Assembly: GCA_000697335.1 (NCBI GenBank)
Contig: JNEM01015466.1
Coordinates: forward strand, 1 to 23,650
DNA from: Conidiobolus incongruus B7586
Taxonomy: Eukaryota; Entomophthoromycota; Entomophthoromycetes; Entomophthorales; Conidiobolaceae
Direction: 5' to 3'
DNA length: 23,650 nucleotides
Positions 1 to 9,749 of this stretch are shown in pieces. The notes beneath the pieces are model-generated. The model was not told the DNA's origin, ran no database searches, and was given only the letters and a program-made list of their open reading frames with translations. The position numbers and the translations under genes are program-made. Positions within the stretch are counted from its first letter, which is position 1. Every line of letters begins with the position of its first letter.

Positions 1-59
1 CCAAGGGTCTTGTTGCTACTGATATGGAGAAATTGATGACTCCAAATCTTATTGAATAA
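1..59 (+). CDS. Stomatin-type SPFH protein, 3' end only (copy 0, cut by window edge)
   Basis: These bases are identical to 3266-3324, the last codons and TAA stop of the intact SPFH gene at 2380-3324, and encode the same C-terminus ending in NLIE. The window opens inside the gene, so its start, length and integrity cannot be judged. The identity continues past the stop into the 3' flank, which makes this a segmental duplicate of the next gene. It shows the array reaches beyond the left edge. Confidence 0.85.
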   Translation, partial: KGLVATDMEKLMTPNLIE

Positions 60-325
60 GGATTACTAGGCTGGTTATAGCTCAATTATGATGTATATAA
101 ACTTTTCAATTGTTGATATTAATTCATTATGATATTATATCTATTAATAAATTCATGATTCTAAATATGGATGATATATCTCAGTAAAATTCATTGTAAC
201 TCAGCAATATAACGAATATCTTATACTGTAGACTAATTGATATATTACTTTACTTGAATATTGTAATGTTTACAATTATCAAAACTCAATTTAAATAAAC
301 CCCGTAAATCATTAAACCAATATTT
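60..325 (+). repeat. Duplicated 3' flank of SPFH copy 0 (partner 3325-3590)
   Basis: Colinear with 3325-3590 at a fixed offset of 3265. I see four substitutions in about 266 bp (positions 229, 301, 303 and 317 against their partners) and no indels. Similarity stops sharply near 325/3590. It includes an AATAAA at 146-151, a plausible polyadenylation signal about 87 nt after the stop. Non-coding sequence this similar implies a recent duplication or conversion. Confidence 0.9.
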
Positions 326-1950
326 TGAAAATTAAGTTAATCCATGTTTATTTAAACTATTTTATTTTATTCGAAGAAAACTAAAATTAATTTTGATACT
401 TACCAAATGTAAAAAGAAACAAGAAAAATTAATTTATATATCTATATTTATATTAATATTATATTTTTATGTAATTATTTTAAAGTTATATTTGAATACG
501 AATTTATAAATTTATATTTTTGAATTTTTATATATTACATTATAAATCTCAAAATCATCAATTATATAATATTTATATAATGATTTATTACTTGAAATTT
601 ATCAATTAATGATATTAGTGCCTATTTTGGTTACTTGTATCTAGAAAATTTCCAGTTCCTACTTTCAAAACTGATAAAAATATGACACTAATTGTACTTT
701 TACCAATATTATAAATTTGTCTAAAATATTATTATATAAATACATTAATGACAGTCACTCAATACTAATTAATTCAATAAAATGATGAAATCCAAAGTCT
801 TCATAAACTAATACTTGACCTTGATAATAATATTAATAATAATCATAAAACTAAATTCACAATAAATTATATAATTCTATTACATACTATGATATAAAAC
901 TATACTACTATATCAGCTAAATCATTCAGAATTATACTTTCTTACTCATAAATAATAAAATATATCAAAAAATATTCAATTATTGGATATTGAAAGACAA
1001 TTGGTGTAAATGCATATTAAAATGTCTAAACACATTACTAAAAATGCTTAATGATATAATGGAAATATTATTACATTAATGTATTATCTTATTAATCAAA
1101 GGATTACTTGCAACTCATTTGTGACAATTGAAGGGTTGATCATATTTTATGTATGTTATAATTATTAATCTTTTAACTTTCAAGTTGATTATTGCATCAA
1201 TTTACTTTATTTGTATTAAAAGATTTAAAGATATTTTTTACTAATTTTTAGCAAATAACATTCATCTTATATAATATAATTTAATAGGTATTTAAAATGG
1301 TTAAAAACTACACATTCTCAATTTAATTAATATTATAAAGATTTTAATTAGCTCTCTTATTACTTATATTAGAATATCTATCGTCATAATAAATACATAA
1401 AAGTTATTGCAATTTTAACAGACAATATGTTTTATCAGTCAAATCACTTATATATTTTATATAATATATTAAAATTGAGAATTGATATAATAAATGAGAT
1501 ATAAGAAATAGTTAACTATAATATACTTAATATTAATAAGTATTGGCTTATTTATTAAATAATAAAACAATTTTCATTTATCATAAGAACTAAAATAATT
1601 TTTTTATTTAATTTCATTAATAATACTTGCTTTGATTATTTTATGATCTTAAATAAATTAATAGCTCTTCTGATCTTTTTTTGATATAGATAAAAGAATA
1701 TTTTATTAAATTGATAGATATAAATGAAAATCTTTAAATTTGATTAATATATTTAATAAGTAATAAGGATAAAAAAATTTTAAAAATAATTTTAATTAAG
1801 TTTTCTTTTATATAAATTAAAATTTTTCGGAACATCTTTTGTTTTTAATATTTTAAAGATTTTTATTTTTTTATTAATTTAATATTTATTAATTCTTTTT
1901 TTTTGGCTAATTAATTGGATAAAATTCTATATAGTATCAAATTAAATTAA
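326..1950. other. AT-rich intergenic tract, no gene seen
   Basis: Mostly A/T with frequent stops in all frames. No coding exon, RNA gene or transposase motif was recognised. Compared with the interval between the second SPFH gene and its downstream relic (3590 to about 3690), this spacer is about 1.5 kb longer, so it may hold an inserted element or the other interval may be deleted. I could not find clear terminal repeats. Confidence 0.5.
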
Positions 1951-2379
1951 TTGATAATTGGAGATTGTTAATTGGCTAATTTTTATTATATGTTGAATGG
2001 TTTTTTGGGATGAATAAGTAAATAATTAAGTACAAATTCTGTATTTAAAATTACATTATTAGTGATATTGAAAGATTATAATATAATTAATTCAACGTTG
2101 AAAAAGTTAATATAAATTATATATTAAAATATAAAATTCAAATTATAATCAAGTCTCATTTCATTATTAACCACTTTTAATAAATTTAATACTCCATTTT
2201 TAAAACTTTTATTTATCATAAATTTTATAAACTACACCAAATAATATCCTAATTTAACGAATCGGGTTATTATTATGATTATAACATGATTCACACCATA
2301 AGCAGTAAAAGTATAAATAGTCGTTTAGTGATGTGAAATTCAAAGTATTATTTTTTATAAAATTTATTAAACTTTCATA
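1951..2379 (+). promoter_or_regulatory. Upstream region of SPFH copy A, duplicated in diverged form at about 3691-4120
   Basis: Several short blocks occur in the same order here and upstream of the relic at 4121: a TTAATTGG...TTATATATTGAATGG-like block (near 1970 and 3729), ATTACATTATTA (near 2052 and 3802), and the TATA-to-ATG segment. By eye the similarity is about 60-65% outside the last 70 bp. This shows the promoter was duplicated together with the gene. Individual factor sites cannot be named. Confidence 0.55.
2312..2320 (+). promoter_or_regulatory. TATA box of SPFH copy A
   Basis: TATAAATAG lies 68 nt upstream of the ATG at 2380. The relic has GATAAATAG at exactly the same distance, and copies B and C have TATAAAAG 68 and 66 nt ahead of their first ATG. 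The constant spacing in diverged flanks supports a functional core promoter and these start codons. Confidence 0.7.
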
Positions 2380-3324
2380 ATGAATACTTCTCAATCCAAT
2401 ACTACTAACTATGGTGCTATTAATCAAAATACATCACACTCTAAAGCTCCTCTTACATCTCCTCCTCCCCCTGTCATCCCTATGAACCAAAGTTTTGCTA
2501 TGCAACGTGAATTGGATCCTAATACCACCACTTATGAGAAATGGATGACTGTTCTTGGTGATTTTCTTGGTTTCTTTGGTCAGTTCCCATGTTTCCCATG
2601 CTTCCCAAATCCTTTCAGATCAGTTGAACAAGGTTATGTTGGTATGATCAGTAGATTTGGTAGATTCTACAAAGCTGTTGACCCTGGTCTCAATGCAGTT
2701 AATCCTATTACTGAAGATATTAAATTCGTCAAAACAATGATGCAAGTCATTAATGTCAATGATATGAGAATCATGACTAAAGACAATGTCAATTTGACAA
2801 TTGATGCTGTCATTTACTGGCACATAATTGATCCATTCCAGGCGACTTACTCTGTAGCCAACGTTGGAACAGCTCTTATGGAAAGAGCTCAAACTACTGT
2901 GAGAGCTGTATTAGGTCAGAAAGCATTACAAGATTGTATTGAGAACAGAGATGAAATTGCAAGTGATATTGAAGAGATTATCAGTGGACCAGCTCGTAGC
3001 TGGGGTGTTAAAGTAGAATCCGTATTGATTAAGGATCTTCAATTCAGTCGTGAATTACAAGAATCGTTATCCAGTGCTGCTCAAGCGAAACGACTTGGTG
3101 AATCTAAGATCATTAGTGCTCAAGCTGAAGTTGAATCTGCTAAGCTGATGAGAGAAGCTGCGGATATTTTGAACTCTCCAGCTGCCATTCAGATTCGATA
3201 TTTGGAAACTATGCAACAAATGAGTAAGACAGCTGGTTCAAAGGTTATATTCATGCCTTTTGATACCAAGGGTCTTGTTGCTACTGATATGGAGAAATTG
3301 ATGACTCCAAATCTTATTGAATAA
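2380..3324 (+). CDS. Stomatin-type SPFH/band 7 family protein (copy A)
   Basis: Intact intronless 314-residue protein. Residues 1-54 are polar and Pro-rich with a PPPP run at 29-32. Residues 57-80 form a short hydrophobic segment with Cys71 and Cys74, a probable membrane anchor and possible palmitoylation site. The SPFH core follows (about 80-222, GYVGMISRFGRF at 85-96, ARSWGVKVESVLIKDLQ at 205-221). A helical Ala/Glu-rich stretch runs to about 262, then SPAAIQIRYLETMQQM, typical of stomatin rather than prohibitin or HIR proteins. Stomatins are oligomeric scaffolds on the inner membrane face that organise lipid domains and channels; the fungal role here is unknown. The start is supported by the TATA box 68 nt upstream. 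Its N-terminal part is only about 78% identical in DNA to copies B and C, while the rest is nearly identical. It lacks the CCVC cluster of B and C. Confidence 0.9.
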   Translation: MNTSQSNTTNYGAINQNTSHSKAPLTSPPPPVIPMNQSFAMQRELDPNTTTYEKWMTVLGDFLGFFGQFPCFPCFPNPFRSVEQGYVGMISRFGRFYKAVDPGLNAVNPITEDIKFVKTMMQVINVNDMRIMTKDNVNLTIDAVIYWHIIDPFQATYSVANVGTALMERAQTTVRAVLGQKALQDCIENRDEIASDIEEIISGPARSWGVKVESVLIKDLQFSRELQESLSSAAQAKRLGESKIISAQAEVESAKLMREAADILNSPAAIQIRYLETMQQMSKTAGSKVIFMPFDTKGLVATDMEKLMTPNLIE

Positions 3325-3590
3325 GGATTACTAGGCTGGTTATAGCTCAATTATGATGTATATAAACTTTTCAATTGTTGATATTAATTCATTATGATAT
3401 TATATCTATTAATAAATTCATGATTCTAAATATGGATGATATATCTCAGTAAAATTCATTGTAACTCAGCAATATAACGAATATCTTATACTTTAGACTA
3501 ATTGATATATTACTTTACTTGAATATTGTAATGTTTACAATTATCAAAACTCAATTTAAATAAACTCTGTAAATCATTAAATCAATATTT
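3325..3590 (+). repeat. Duplicated 3' flank of SPFH copy A (partner 60-325)
   Basis: Second member of the near-identical non-coding pair described at 60-325. It contains AATAAA at 3411-3416, 87 nt after the stop, in a position comparable to AATAAA 72 nt after the stop of copy B (8292-8297), so it is a reasonable polyadenylation signal. Beyond 3590 the two flanks are unrelated. Confidence 0.9.
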
Positions 3591-3690
3591 CAATTAAACT
3601 TTGTCACACTATTTAATTTAAAATATCAACGTTGTTCTCTGTTAAAAATAAGGTTATACAACAATTATATTATGAATAATTAACAGAATA

Positions 3691-4120
3691 ATTTTTTAGG
3701 TTTAGAATATGAATACTAGAAATTTTTAATTGGTTGATAATTCATTATATATTGAATGGCTGTTGGATATGATGATCTAAACATTGAATTATAGTTTTTA
3801 TATTACATTATTAAAGTAAAAAATTTGGAATATTAGCACCCTCAATCTTCCAAATATTAATCTAAATATATTTTAAGGTTTAAAAATTACTGCAGTTGGA
3901 CTTTAATTCATCATTATATACTTTCAATAACCATTATATATAGTATTCTAATATATAATTTATTTTCCATAAATTCTTGACTACCTTAAATAACATTTGA
4001 TATTAAGGAATTGGGCTATAAGAAATTATTCTTACCATGAATAATTAAAAAGGATAAATAGTCTTTTAATGATGTCCAATCCAAAGTATTATTGTTTATA
4101 GTATATATTAAATTTTCATA
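3691..4120 (+). promoter_or_regulatory. Diverged duplicate of the SPFH copy A promoter region
   Basis: Shares block order with 1951-2379. The final 68 nt are the best preserved part and include GATAAATAG at 4053-4061 (TATAAATAG in copy A) and the segment ending TTTCATA just before ATG. It feeds only a truncated reading frame, so it is probably a dead promoter, although transcription of a short RNA is possible. Confidence 0.6.
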
Positions 4121-4340
4121 ATGAATACTTCTCAATACAATACTACTTGCTATGGTGCTATTAATCAAAATTGCATCACATTCTAGGGCTTCTCTTACAT
4201 CTTCTCCACCTTCCCCTCTCATCTCTACGAATCAAAGCTTTGCTATACAGCGTGAACTAGACGCTGACACCACTCATGAGGAAGGGATGACCATTCTCAG
4301 TGATTGTTTTGGATTTCTTCTATTTACTGCTTTCTCATAG
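4121..4340 (+). pseudogene. SPFH gene relic: decayed 5' fragment of a copy A-like gene
   Basis: Begins with MNTSQYNTT, matching copy A (MNTSQSNTT). The frame shifts relative to copy A after about 16 codons, and the original frame meets TAG at 4184. In the shifted frame the match continues through SPPSPLIS, NQSFAIQRELD and TILSDCFGF, then stops at TAG 4338-4340. The SPFH core, C-terminal helix and 3' end are absent; sequence after about 4340 no longer aligns convincingly. It is therefore a truncated host gene copy of about 75 codons with at least one frameshift. Divergence from copy A is much greater than among the intact copies, so it is older or has escaped gene conversion. Confidence 0.8.
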
Positions 4341-7090
4341 TCATGTTTACAAATGAAAAGGGAAAATTCAATTTGCTCCAATTCTACAAATTATTTAATT
4401 AATACTTTGAATTTAGAAAAATATGGGTTGAATTATTTTTAAACCAAATAATCCTAATCTCTATTTTCACATATGCCAAGTATACTAAATAATTTATATT
4501 TTAAACCAAACAAAAATAATTGTGTCACATATTTTTGAATTATAAGAATTTAGTTCAAATTGTACTCCAATATCATTATATGAGCCATGTTAATTGAAAA
4601 TAATAAAAACTATATAATCCAAATTCAAATCAATAATCATCCAATTAAAATATAGCAATTGTTCACCTACTACAGCTCACTTCATCAGTTGAAATTGGCT
4701 CATATACTTGTTATAAAGCTCTGTTAAACCAATTGGCCCTATTTAAAGAATTTGTAAACAAATAAAATGATCTAATTAATTTTGCAAACTATATAGTCCA
4801 AACCAGATTAAATAATTATTACATATTATCTAAATAACTGGTTAATTTCAAAGAATAAAATGTTATAATTAATAAATATATATTTATTTTCTATTTTTTA
4901 ATTAATTTACTATCATAATAATTCTAAATTCATTAAATTTTTGCAAAAATTTTTGATTATAAAAGGAAATTATTTATTTGTATTAATTTTATTAGTTGTG
5001 CAAGTTAAAATATTTCAAATAAAAAAATCATACTTATAGTCAATAATTAATTGAAATAACTATTATCCCATAAGTGTTTTATTGATTATTTTAACATAAT
5101 TATATAAATGATTATGAATAATATAACTCAAGTTGAAATACTATGATATAATTTTACTTTGTATTTAGTGACTATTAAGTTAAAATAGAGCTGATAAAAT
5201 TTTATTGAATCAATTTTCTATTTCAATGAATAAAAATGTTTGAAATATTTCAACTTGCCCACATAATATAAGCATATTTACAATAACCTTGAAGTAGTAT
5301 AACTCTACGCTAACATTAAAAAACTATTTAACAAGCATTAGATGCGCTTAAACTATTTTGAATGATAGTTGTAAACAAAGTATTATTTCAATATATCTGC
5401 TCTTTAATTTTTGTTATTAAAAATATATGATAACATATTGCACTAATGGATGTAATTTATAATAAAACTATTTCTAAAGTATTTATATTAATAGATATAC
5501 AATATATAATTAAGAATTAAATTATATTTTTTCATAGTTTTATGTTTAATTAATTTCAGCGATTTCAGTAAAATTTTCAAAAAAAATATGCTTGAATAAT
5601 AATTATATTGCTCGTTGATCAGAAGAATCTCATACATTTATTTCTATATTAAAAACACTAATTATATAATCATTTTATAATTGATCATTCTATTTGTTTT
5701 GACTTTATTTCTGCAATATTTAATCGAAATCATCCAACACGCATAAAAAAATCTCTGATCTTGCGACTAAATGAATTTTGTTGATATCATATTATAGCTT
5801 TATCAATTCACAATAACTTAGTGATAGAATTACTAAATTATTTTAATAATAAATTAAATATTTTTACCACATTGTTTACCTTTTTATTTATATTTTAAAT
5901 TATCAATAAATATCAAATATTCATTGTTGGAGAATCCCTTTAAACAATATAATTAATAATTATATTTTTAATAAAAAACATTTAATATTTGTAATGTAAT
6001 ATGAAGGCTTCAATAGATGTATTAAAAATAACTCAGTAAAATCGAAAGATAAAGTTCATTGAATTATAATAAAAATATTATTATATAATATCATTAATTT
6101 CTCAAAATGCATTAATTTTAAATTTCACAGTTTTATTCAAATAATTAAATAATAAACTTATTTAGGAATAAAATATAGTATATGTGAATTTGAAAAACAA
6201 CTATAGGGTAAATAAAAATAAAATATATTAAAAAATGTAAAAATCAATATATTTTTTAAAATTTGTTTATAATAATTATGAATGAATCATTCTTTTTAAA
6301 AATAATTTAATATTAATAAAAAAATATGAAAATTTATTTAAATATTTGATATATAATCGGAAATTAATATAATTCTATTAATTTACTTATGTAAATAATC
6401 AAACTAAATTGTTCTTGAAATTTAAATTATCATATAACTTGAATAACTATTGAAATTAAGAAACAGTTACTAATTATGGACAAAGCATGGTATGTTTTAA
6501 CCTCAGAAAATTTTAACATTACATAATTAATTCTGACAATCCGCAGACTATTAACAGTATTTCAATGATTTATAAGAGGTGTTTTGATAATTGTATCAAT
6601 GTGAAAAAAACATATGAATTATATTTTAAACAATGTTACAATAATATTTAAATTTTAATCATATTATATAGGCTTAGAATTTGAAGTGAGTAATTAAGAC
6701 ATGTGAATAAATAATTTATGTATTATATTTTTATCACAATTTTTAGATTTAATATGATGAATTAATTCATTTGTTATATACCTAAAAATATAATATTTAA
6801 AAAATTTGCAATTATATAATGGATTATTTTTATTAAATTATTAATATTATTATATTACTTTTTTAATATTAATATTCTAATTAGAATTTTATTATAAATT
6901 CATATTAAATAAAACATGATTTAATTTATATAATTTACTATTAACAAATTAATATTTCAAAACACTAATCAAAATTGTGAAATTTTATATGTAATTTATG
7001 TGCATTATATATTAAATTAGATTTTTCCTAATTTCTTATCAAATACAGTATATCCAAGTTCTTTTATCTTTTTTTCGTTTATTACCTATT
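4341..7090. other. AT-rich intergenic tract, no gene seen
   Basis: About 2.7 kb of A/T-rich DNA without an open frame of useful length and without recognisable tRNA, rRNA or transposon motifs. A slightly less AT-rich patch near 4650-4760 has no coding signal I can recognise. The distance suggests lost array members could once have stood here, but I see no remnant beyond the one ending near 4340. Confidence 0.5.
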
Positions 7091-7311
7091 AAAAATCAAT
7101 TTACACTCGTTAATTTCAAGTTTTCGCACAGTCTCTTCAAACATTCTTTAAAATCAATCTTATTTTGATTGGTATGGAGTTTTGGAATAATTTTAGCACT
7201 ATTATAGGTCTCCTGAAGAAGATATTATTCATATTGAATTATATATAAAAGATCAACTATAGCTAAATTATTCACTTCATTAATCATTCATATTAAGTTG
7301 TATTATATTTT
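7091..7311 (+). repeat. Upstream region of SPFH copy B, diverged homologue of about 9555-9749
   Basis: Matching blocks occur in order upstream of copy C: GTTAATTT, GCACAGT, AACATTCTTTAA and CATATTAA, ending in a TATA box. The match is roughly 70% by eye with small indels, far below the 99% of the coding regions. It also has the TATA box TATAAAAG at 7244-7251. Confidence 0.6.
7244..7251 (+). promoter_or_regulatory. TATA box of SPFH copy B
   Basis: TATAAAAG begins exactly 68 nt before the ATG at 7312, the same spacing as in copy A. This favours 7312 over the internal ATG at 7333 as the first start codon. Confidence 0.65.
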
Positions 7312-8220
7312 ATGAAACTTAAAAAGCCTAATATGTCTCAAAAAATTGACACTCCTCCTCCTCCAGTTGTTCCAATGAATCAAAGCTTTGCTATGCAACG
7401 TGAACTGGACCCTAATACTACTACTTACGAAAAAGCAATGACCGTTCTGGGTGATTGCCTTGGTTTCTTTGGTCAAATTCCCTGCTGTGTTTGTTTCCCC
7501 AACCCTTTCAGATCTGTTGAACAAGGTTATGTTGGTATGATCAGTAGATTTGGTAGATTCTACAAGGCTGTTGACCCTGGTCTCAATGCAGTTAATCCTA
7601 TGACTGAAGATATTAAATTCGTCAAAACAATGATGCAAGTCATTAATGTTAATGATATGAGAATCATGACTAAAGACAATGTCAATTTGACAATTGATGC
7701 TGTCATTTACTGGCACATAGTTGATCCATTCCAAGCTACTTACTCTGTAGCCAATGTTGGAGCAGCTCTTATGGAAAGAGCTCAAACTACTGTGAGAGCT
7801 GTATTAGGTCAGAAAGCATTACAAGATTGTATTGAGAACAGAGATGAAATTGCAAGTGATATTGAAGAGATTATCAGTGGACCAGCTCGTAGCTGGGGTG
7901 TTAAAGTAGAATCCGTATTGATTAAGGATCTTCAATTCAGTCGTGAATTACAAGAATCGTTATCCAGTGCTGCTCAAGCGAAACGACTTGGTGAATCTAA
8001 GATCATTAGTGCTCAAGCTGAAGTTGAATCTGCTAAGCTGATGAGAGAAGCTGCGGATATTTTGAACTCTCCAGCTGCCATTCAGATTCGATATTTGGAA
8101 ACTATGCAACAAATGAGCAAGACAGCTGGTTCAAAGGTTATATTCATGCCTTTTGATACCAAGGGTCTTGTTGCTACTGATATGGAGAAATTGATGACTC
8201 CAAATCTTATTGAACATTGA
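7312..8220 (+). CDS. Stomatin-type SPFH/band 7 family protein (copy B)
   Basis: Intact intronless protein of 302 residues. Order: leader MKLKKPN before a second in-frame Met at residue 8, Pro-rich stretch (PPPP at 15-18), hydrophobic segment about 44-66 with Cys49, Cys58, Cys59 and Cys61 (CCVC, a likely acylation cluster), SPFH core about 67-209, helical tail with SPAAIQIRYLE. Translation from 7333 would give 295 residues; TATA spacing and the parallel arrangement in copy C favour 7312. From 7333 on it differs from copy C at only about nine bases, mostly clustered mid-gene, although the flanks of B and C have diverged. Similarity to copies A and C ends abruptly at the last codon: B ends LIEH-stop, the others LIE-stop. 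Cellular role as for copy A: probably a membrane-bound oligomeric scaffold, function not shown. Confidence 0.9.
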   Translation: MKLKKPNMSQKIDTPPPPVVPMNQSFAMQRELDPNTTTYEKAMTVLGDCLGFFGQIPCCVCFPNPFRSVEQGYVGMISRFGRFYKAVDPGLNAVNPMTEDIKFVKTMMQVINVNDMRIMTKDNVNLTIDAVIYWHIVDPFQATYSVANVGAALMERAQTTVRAVLGQKALQDCIENRDEIASDIEEIISGPARSWGVKVESVLIKDLQFSRELQESLSSAAQAKRLGESKIISAQAEVESAKLMREAADILNSPAAIQIRYLETMQQMSKTAGSKVIFMPFDTKGLVATDMEKLMTPNLIEH

Positions 8221-9554
8221 TAGTTCTGTTTTATTTTAAACTATTTTGATATTACTTTTATTAATTGACTGTTATATATCTATTTTTTATTAATAAATTA
8301 ATTATTCATTAAATATTTTGGTAATTTATTCGCTATTTTTGATCATTTTACAAATTGTAATATTAAAAAAAAATTAAATGTTCAAAAAATTTTTCAATCA
8401 ATAATTGTAAAAATAAATTCAATAACTATTGTATATGATCTGTTGAATTGATAATTATTCAATTTTAATATCAGTAAAAAACTATTTTACTATTCACTGA
8501 AACATTGATTTTGGCTGAACTGATGGAAAATAAATATCAATCAAGTTCAAAGGTTCACATAAATAATATTAAAAGAATTTAGTTGCTTATATCATTAGTA
8601 TAATAGATGCAAAGCATACTTCACATAAATATTTTCAATTCATTTAACAGTCTATTGTAAAATTATTAATACTTTATTTCTCACAATATCAAAAATTGAA
8701 TTTTTAATATTCAACAAAATATATTATAGTTTATATTCATTAACAACCCAAATATATTAGACAACCATGATATATATATATTTGTCAAGGTAACTAGATA
8801 GTATTTCAAAGGATAAAATTACTATTTAAAATGTAAAAATAATGATAATTTTAATATTAATTATCTTATTCATACCTTTTTTAATAAGTTCTATTTTTAA
8901 ATTCTCTTTGTTAATTTTTTTTTAAACGAAATAACATTTTTAGAAATACAAATTATCCATAAAATTTCTAAATATGTTATTAATTCCACGTTATTTTTTT
9001 AAAATATAGAAAAGTATATAAAAATTAAAATAGAATTTAATTTTAATAATTTTTTATTCAATATATTATAATAATTATATTATCAATTTTAATACTCTTT
9101 ATCATTAAAAGTATTTTATAAAAACTAATTTATAAAATTAACATATAATCAAATTTAAGCTATAACATTTGTAAATTAATTCAAAATAGTAGATAAAAAA
9201 TACAATATTATATATTAATAGATTGAAATATATAAAGGATAATTTAATTAGCCGATATAAAATTCAATTTTCTGTTAAGAATATGATAGATAGTTTTCAA
9301 CTTTATTGGTATCAGATGATTCTTGATTATTGCTGAAATGTAAATCATTTTGGATCAATAAATTCTATTAGAAGATGGACCACTCCTGTTTGTAAAATTA
9401 TTTGGACTTGATCTTATGTTATCAAATAAATATATTGGACAATTGTTTGTTTAGTATTGAATGAGAATTTGGATTATTCTAAATACTAATTCAATATATT
9501 AATATCAGGTTCTTTGGTTATTATGAGTTTGAGAATTTTTTTATAGTTGTAACA
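8221..9554. other. AT-rich intergenic tract with an SPFH 3' flank at its left end
   Basis: The first 120 bp resemble the 3' flank of copy A weakly (TTGATATTA, then TATATCTATT...TTAATAAATT) and carry AATAAA at 8292-8297, 72 nt after the stop, a probable polyadenylation signal. The rest is A/T-rich with no gene recognised; a more mixed patch near 9300-9480 has no coding signal. Confidence 0.5.
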
Positions 9555-9749
9555 TTGGTTAATTTTATAATTTGCACAGTTTTTGAACATTCTTTAATTG
9601 AATATGCTATTTGATTTGATGTTATAGTACTATAAACATATTCATTTCACTGTTTTCAATGACATCATCTATTTCAGAAAACTTATAAAAGCCATATTGT
9701 AATGATGTATAATGTCCAATATTCTTTGCTATTAAATCATATTAATTAA
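9555..9749 (+). repeat. Upstream region of SPFH copy C, diverged homologue of 7091-7311
   Basis: Carries the same ordered blocks as the copy B promoter (GTTAATTT near 9558, GCACAGT near 9575, AACATTCTTTAA near 9587), but with many substitutions and small indels. The contrast with the nearly identical coding sequences marks an upstream boundary of homogenisation. Confidence 0.6.
9684..9691 (+). promoter_or_regulatory. TATA box of SPFH copy C
   Basis: TATAAAAG begins 66 nt before the ATG at 9750. ATG triplets at 9702, 9705 and 9712 lie so close to the box that they are probably upstream of the transcription start. Confidence 0.65.

Noticed and set aside
2380-3324. Assignment of the SPFH genes to prohibitin, flotillin or plant HIR proteins
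   Set aside because: The ARSWGVKVE...IKDLQ and SPAAIQIRYLETM blocks are of stomatin type. Flotillin-length repeats are missing, and the N-terminal Pro-rich plus hydrophobic Cys segment does not match a prohibitin signal anchor.
7303-7785. Minus-strand open frames of 90-163 codons opposite each SPFH gene (also 2620-2892 and 9732-10223)
   Set aside because: They recur in the array only because the sense coding sequence is conserved. They lie wholly within the sense gene, have no domain I recognise, and substitutions follow sense codon positions. I treat them as shadows.
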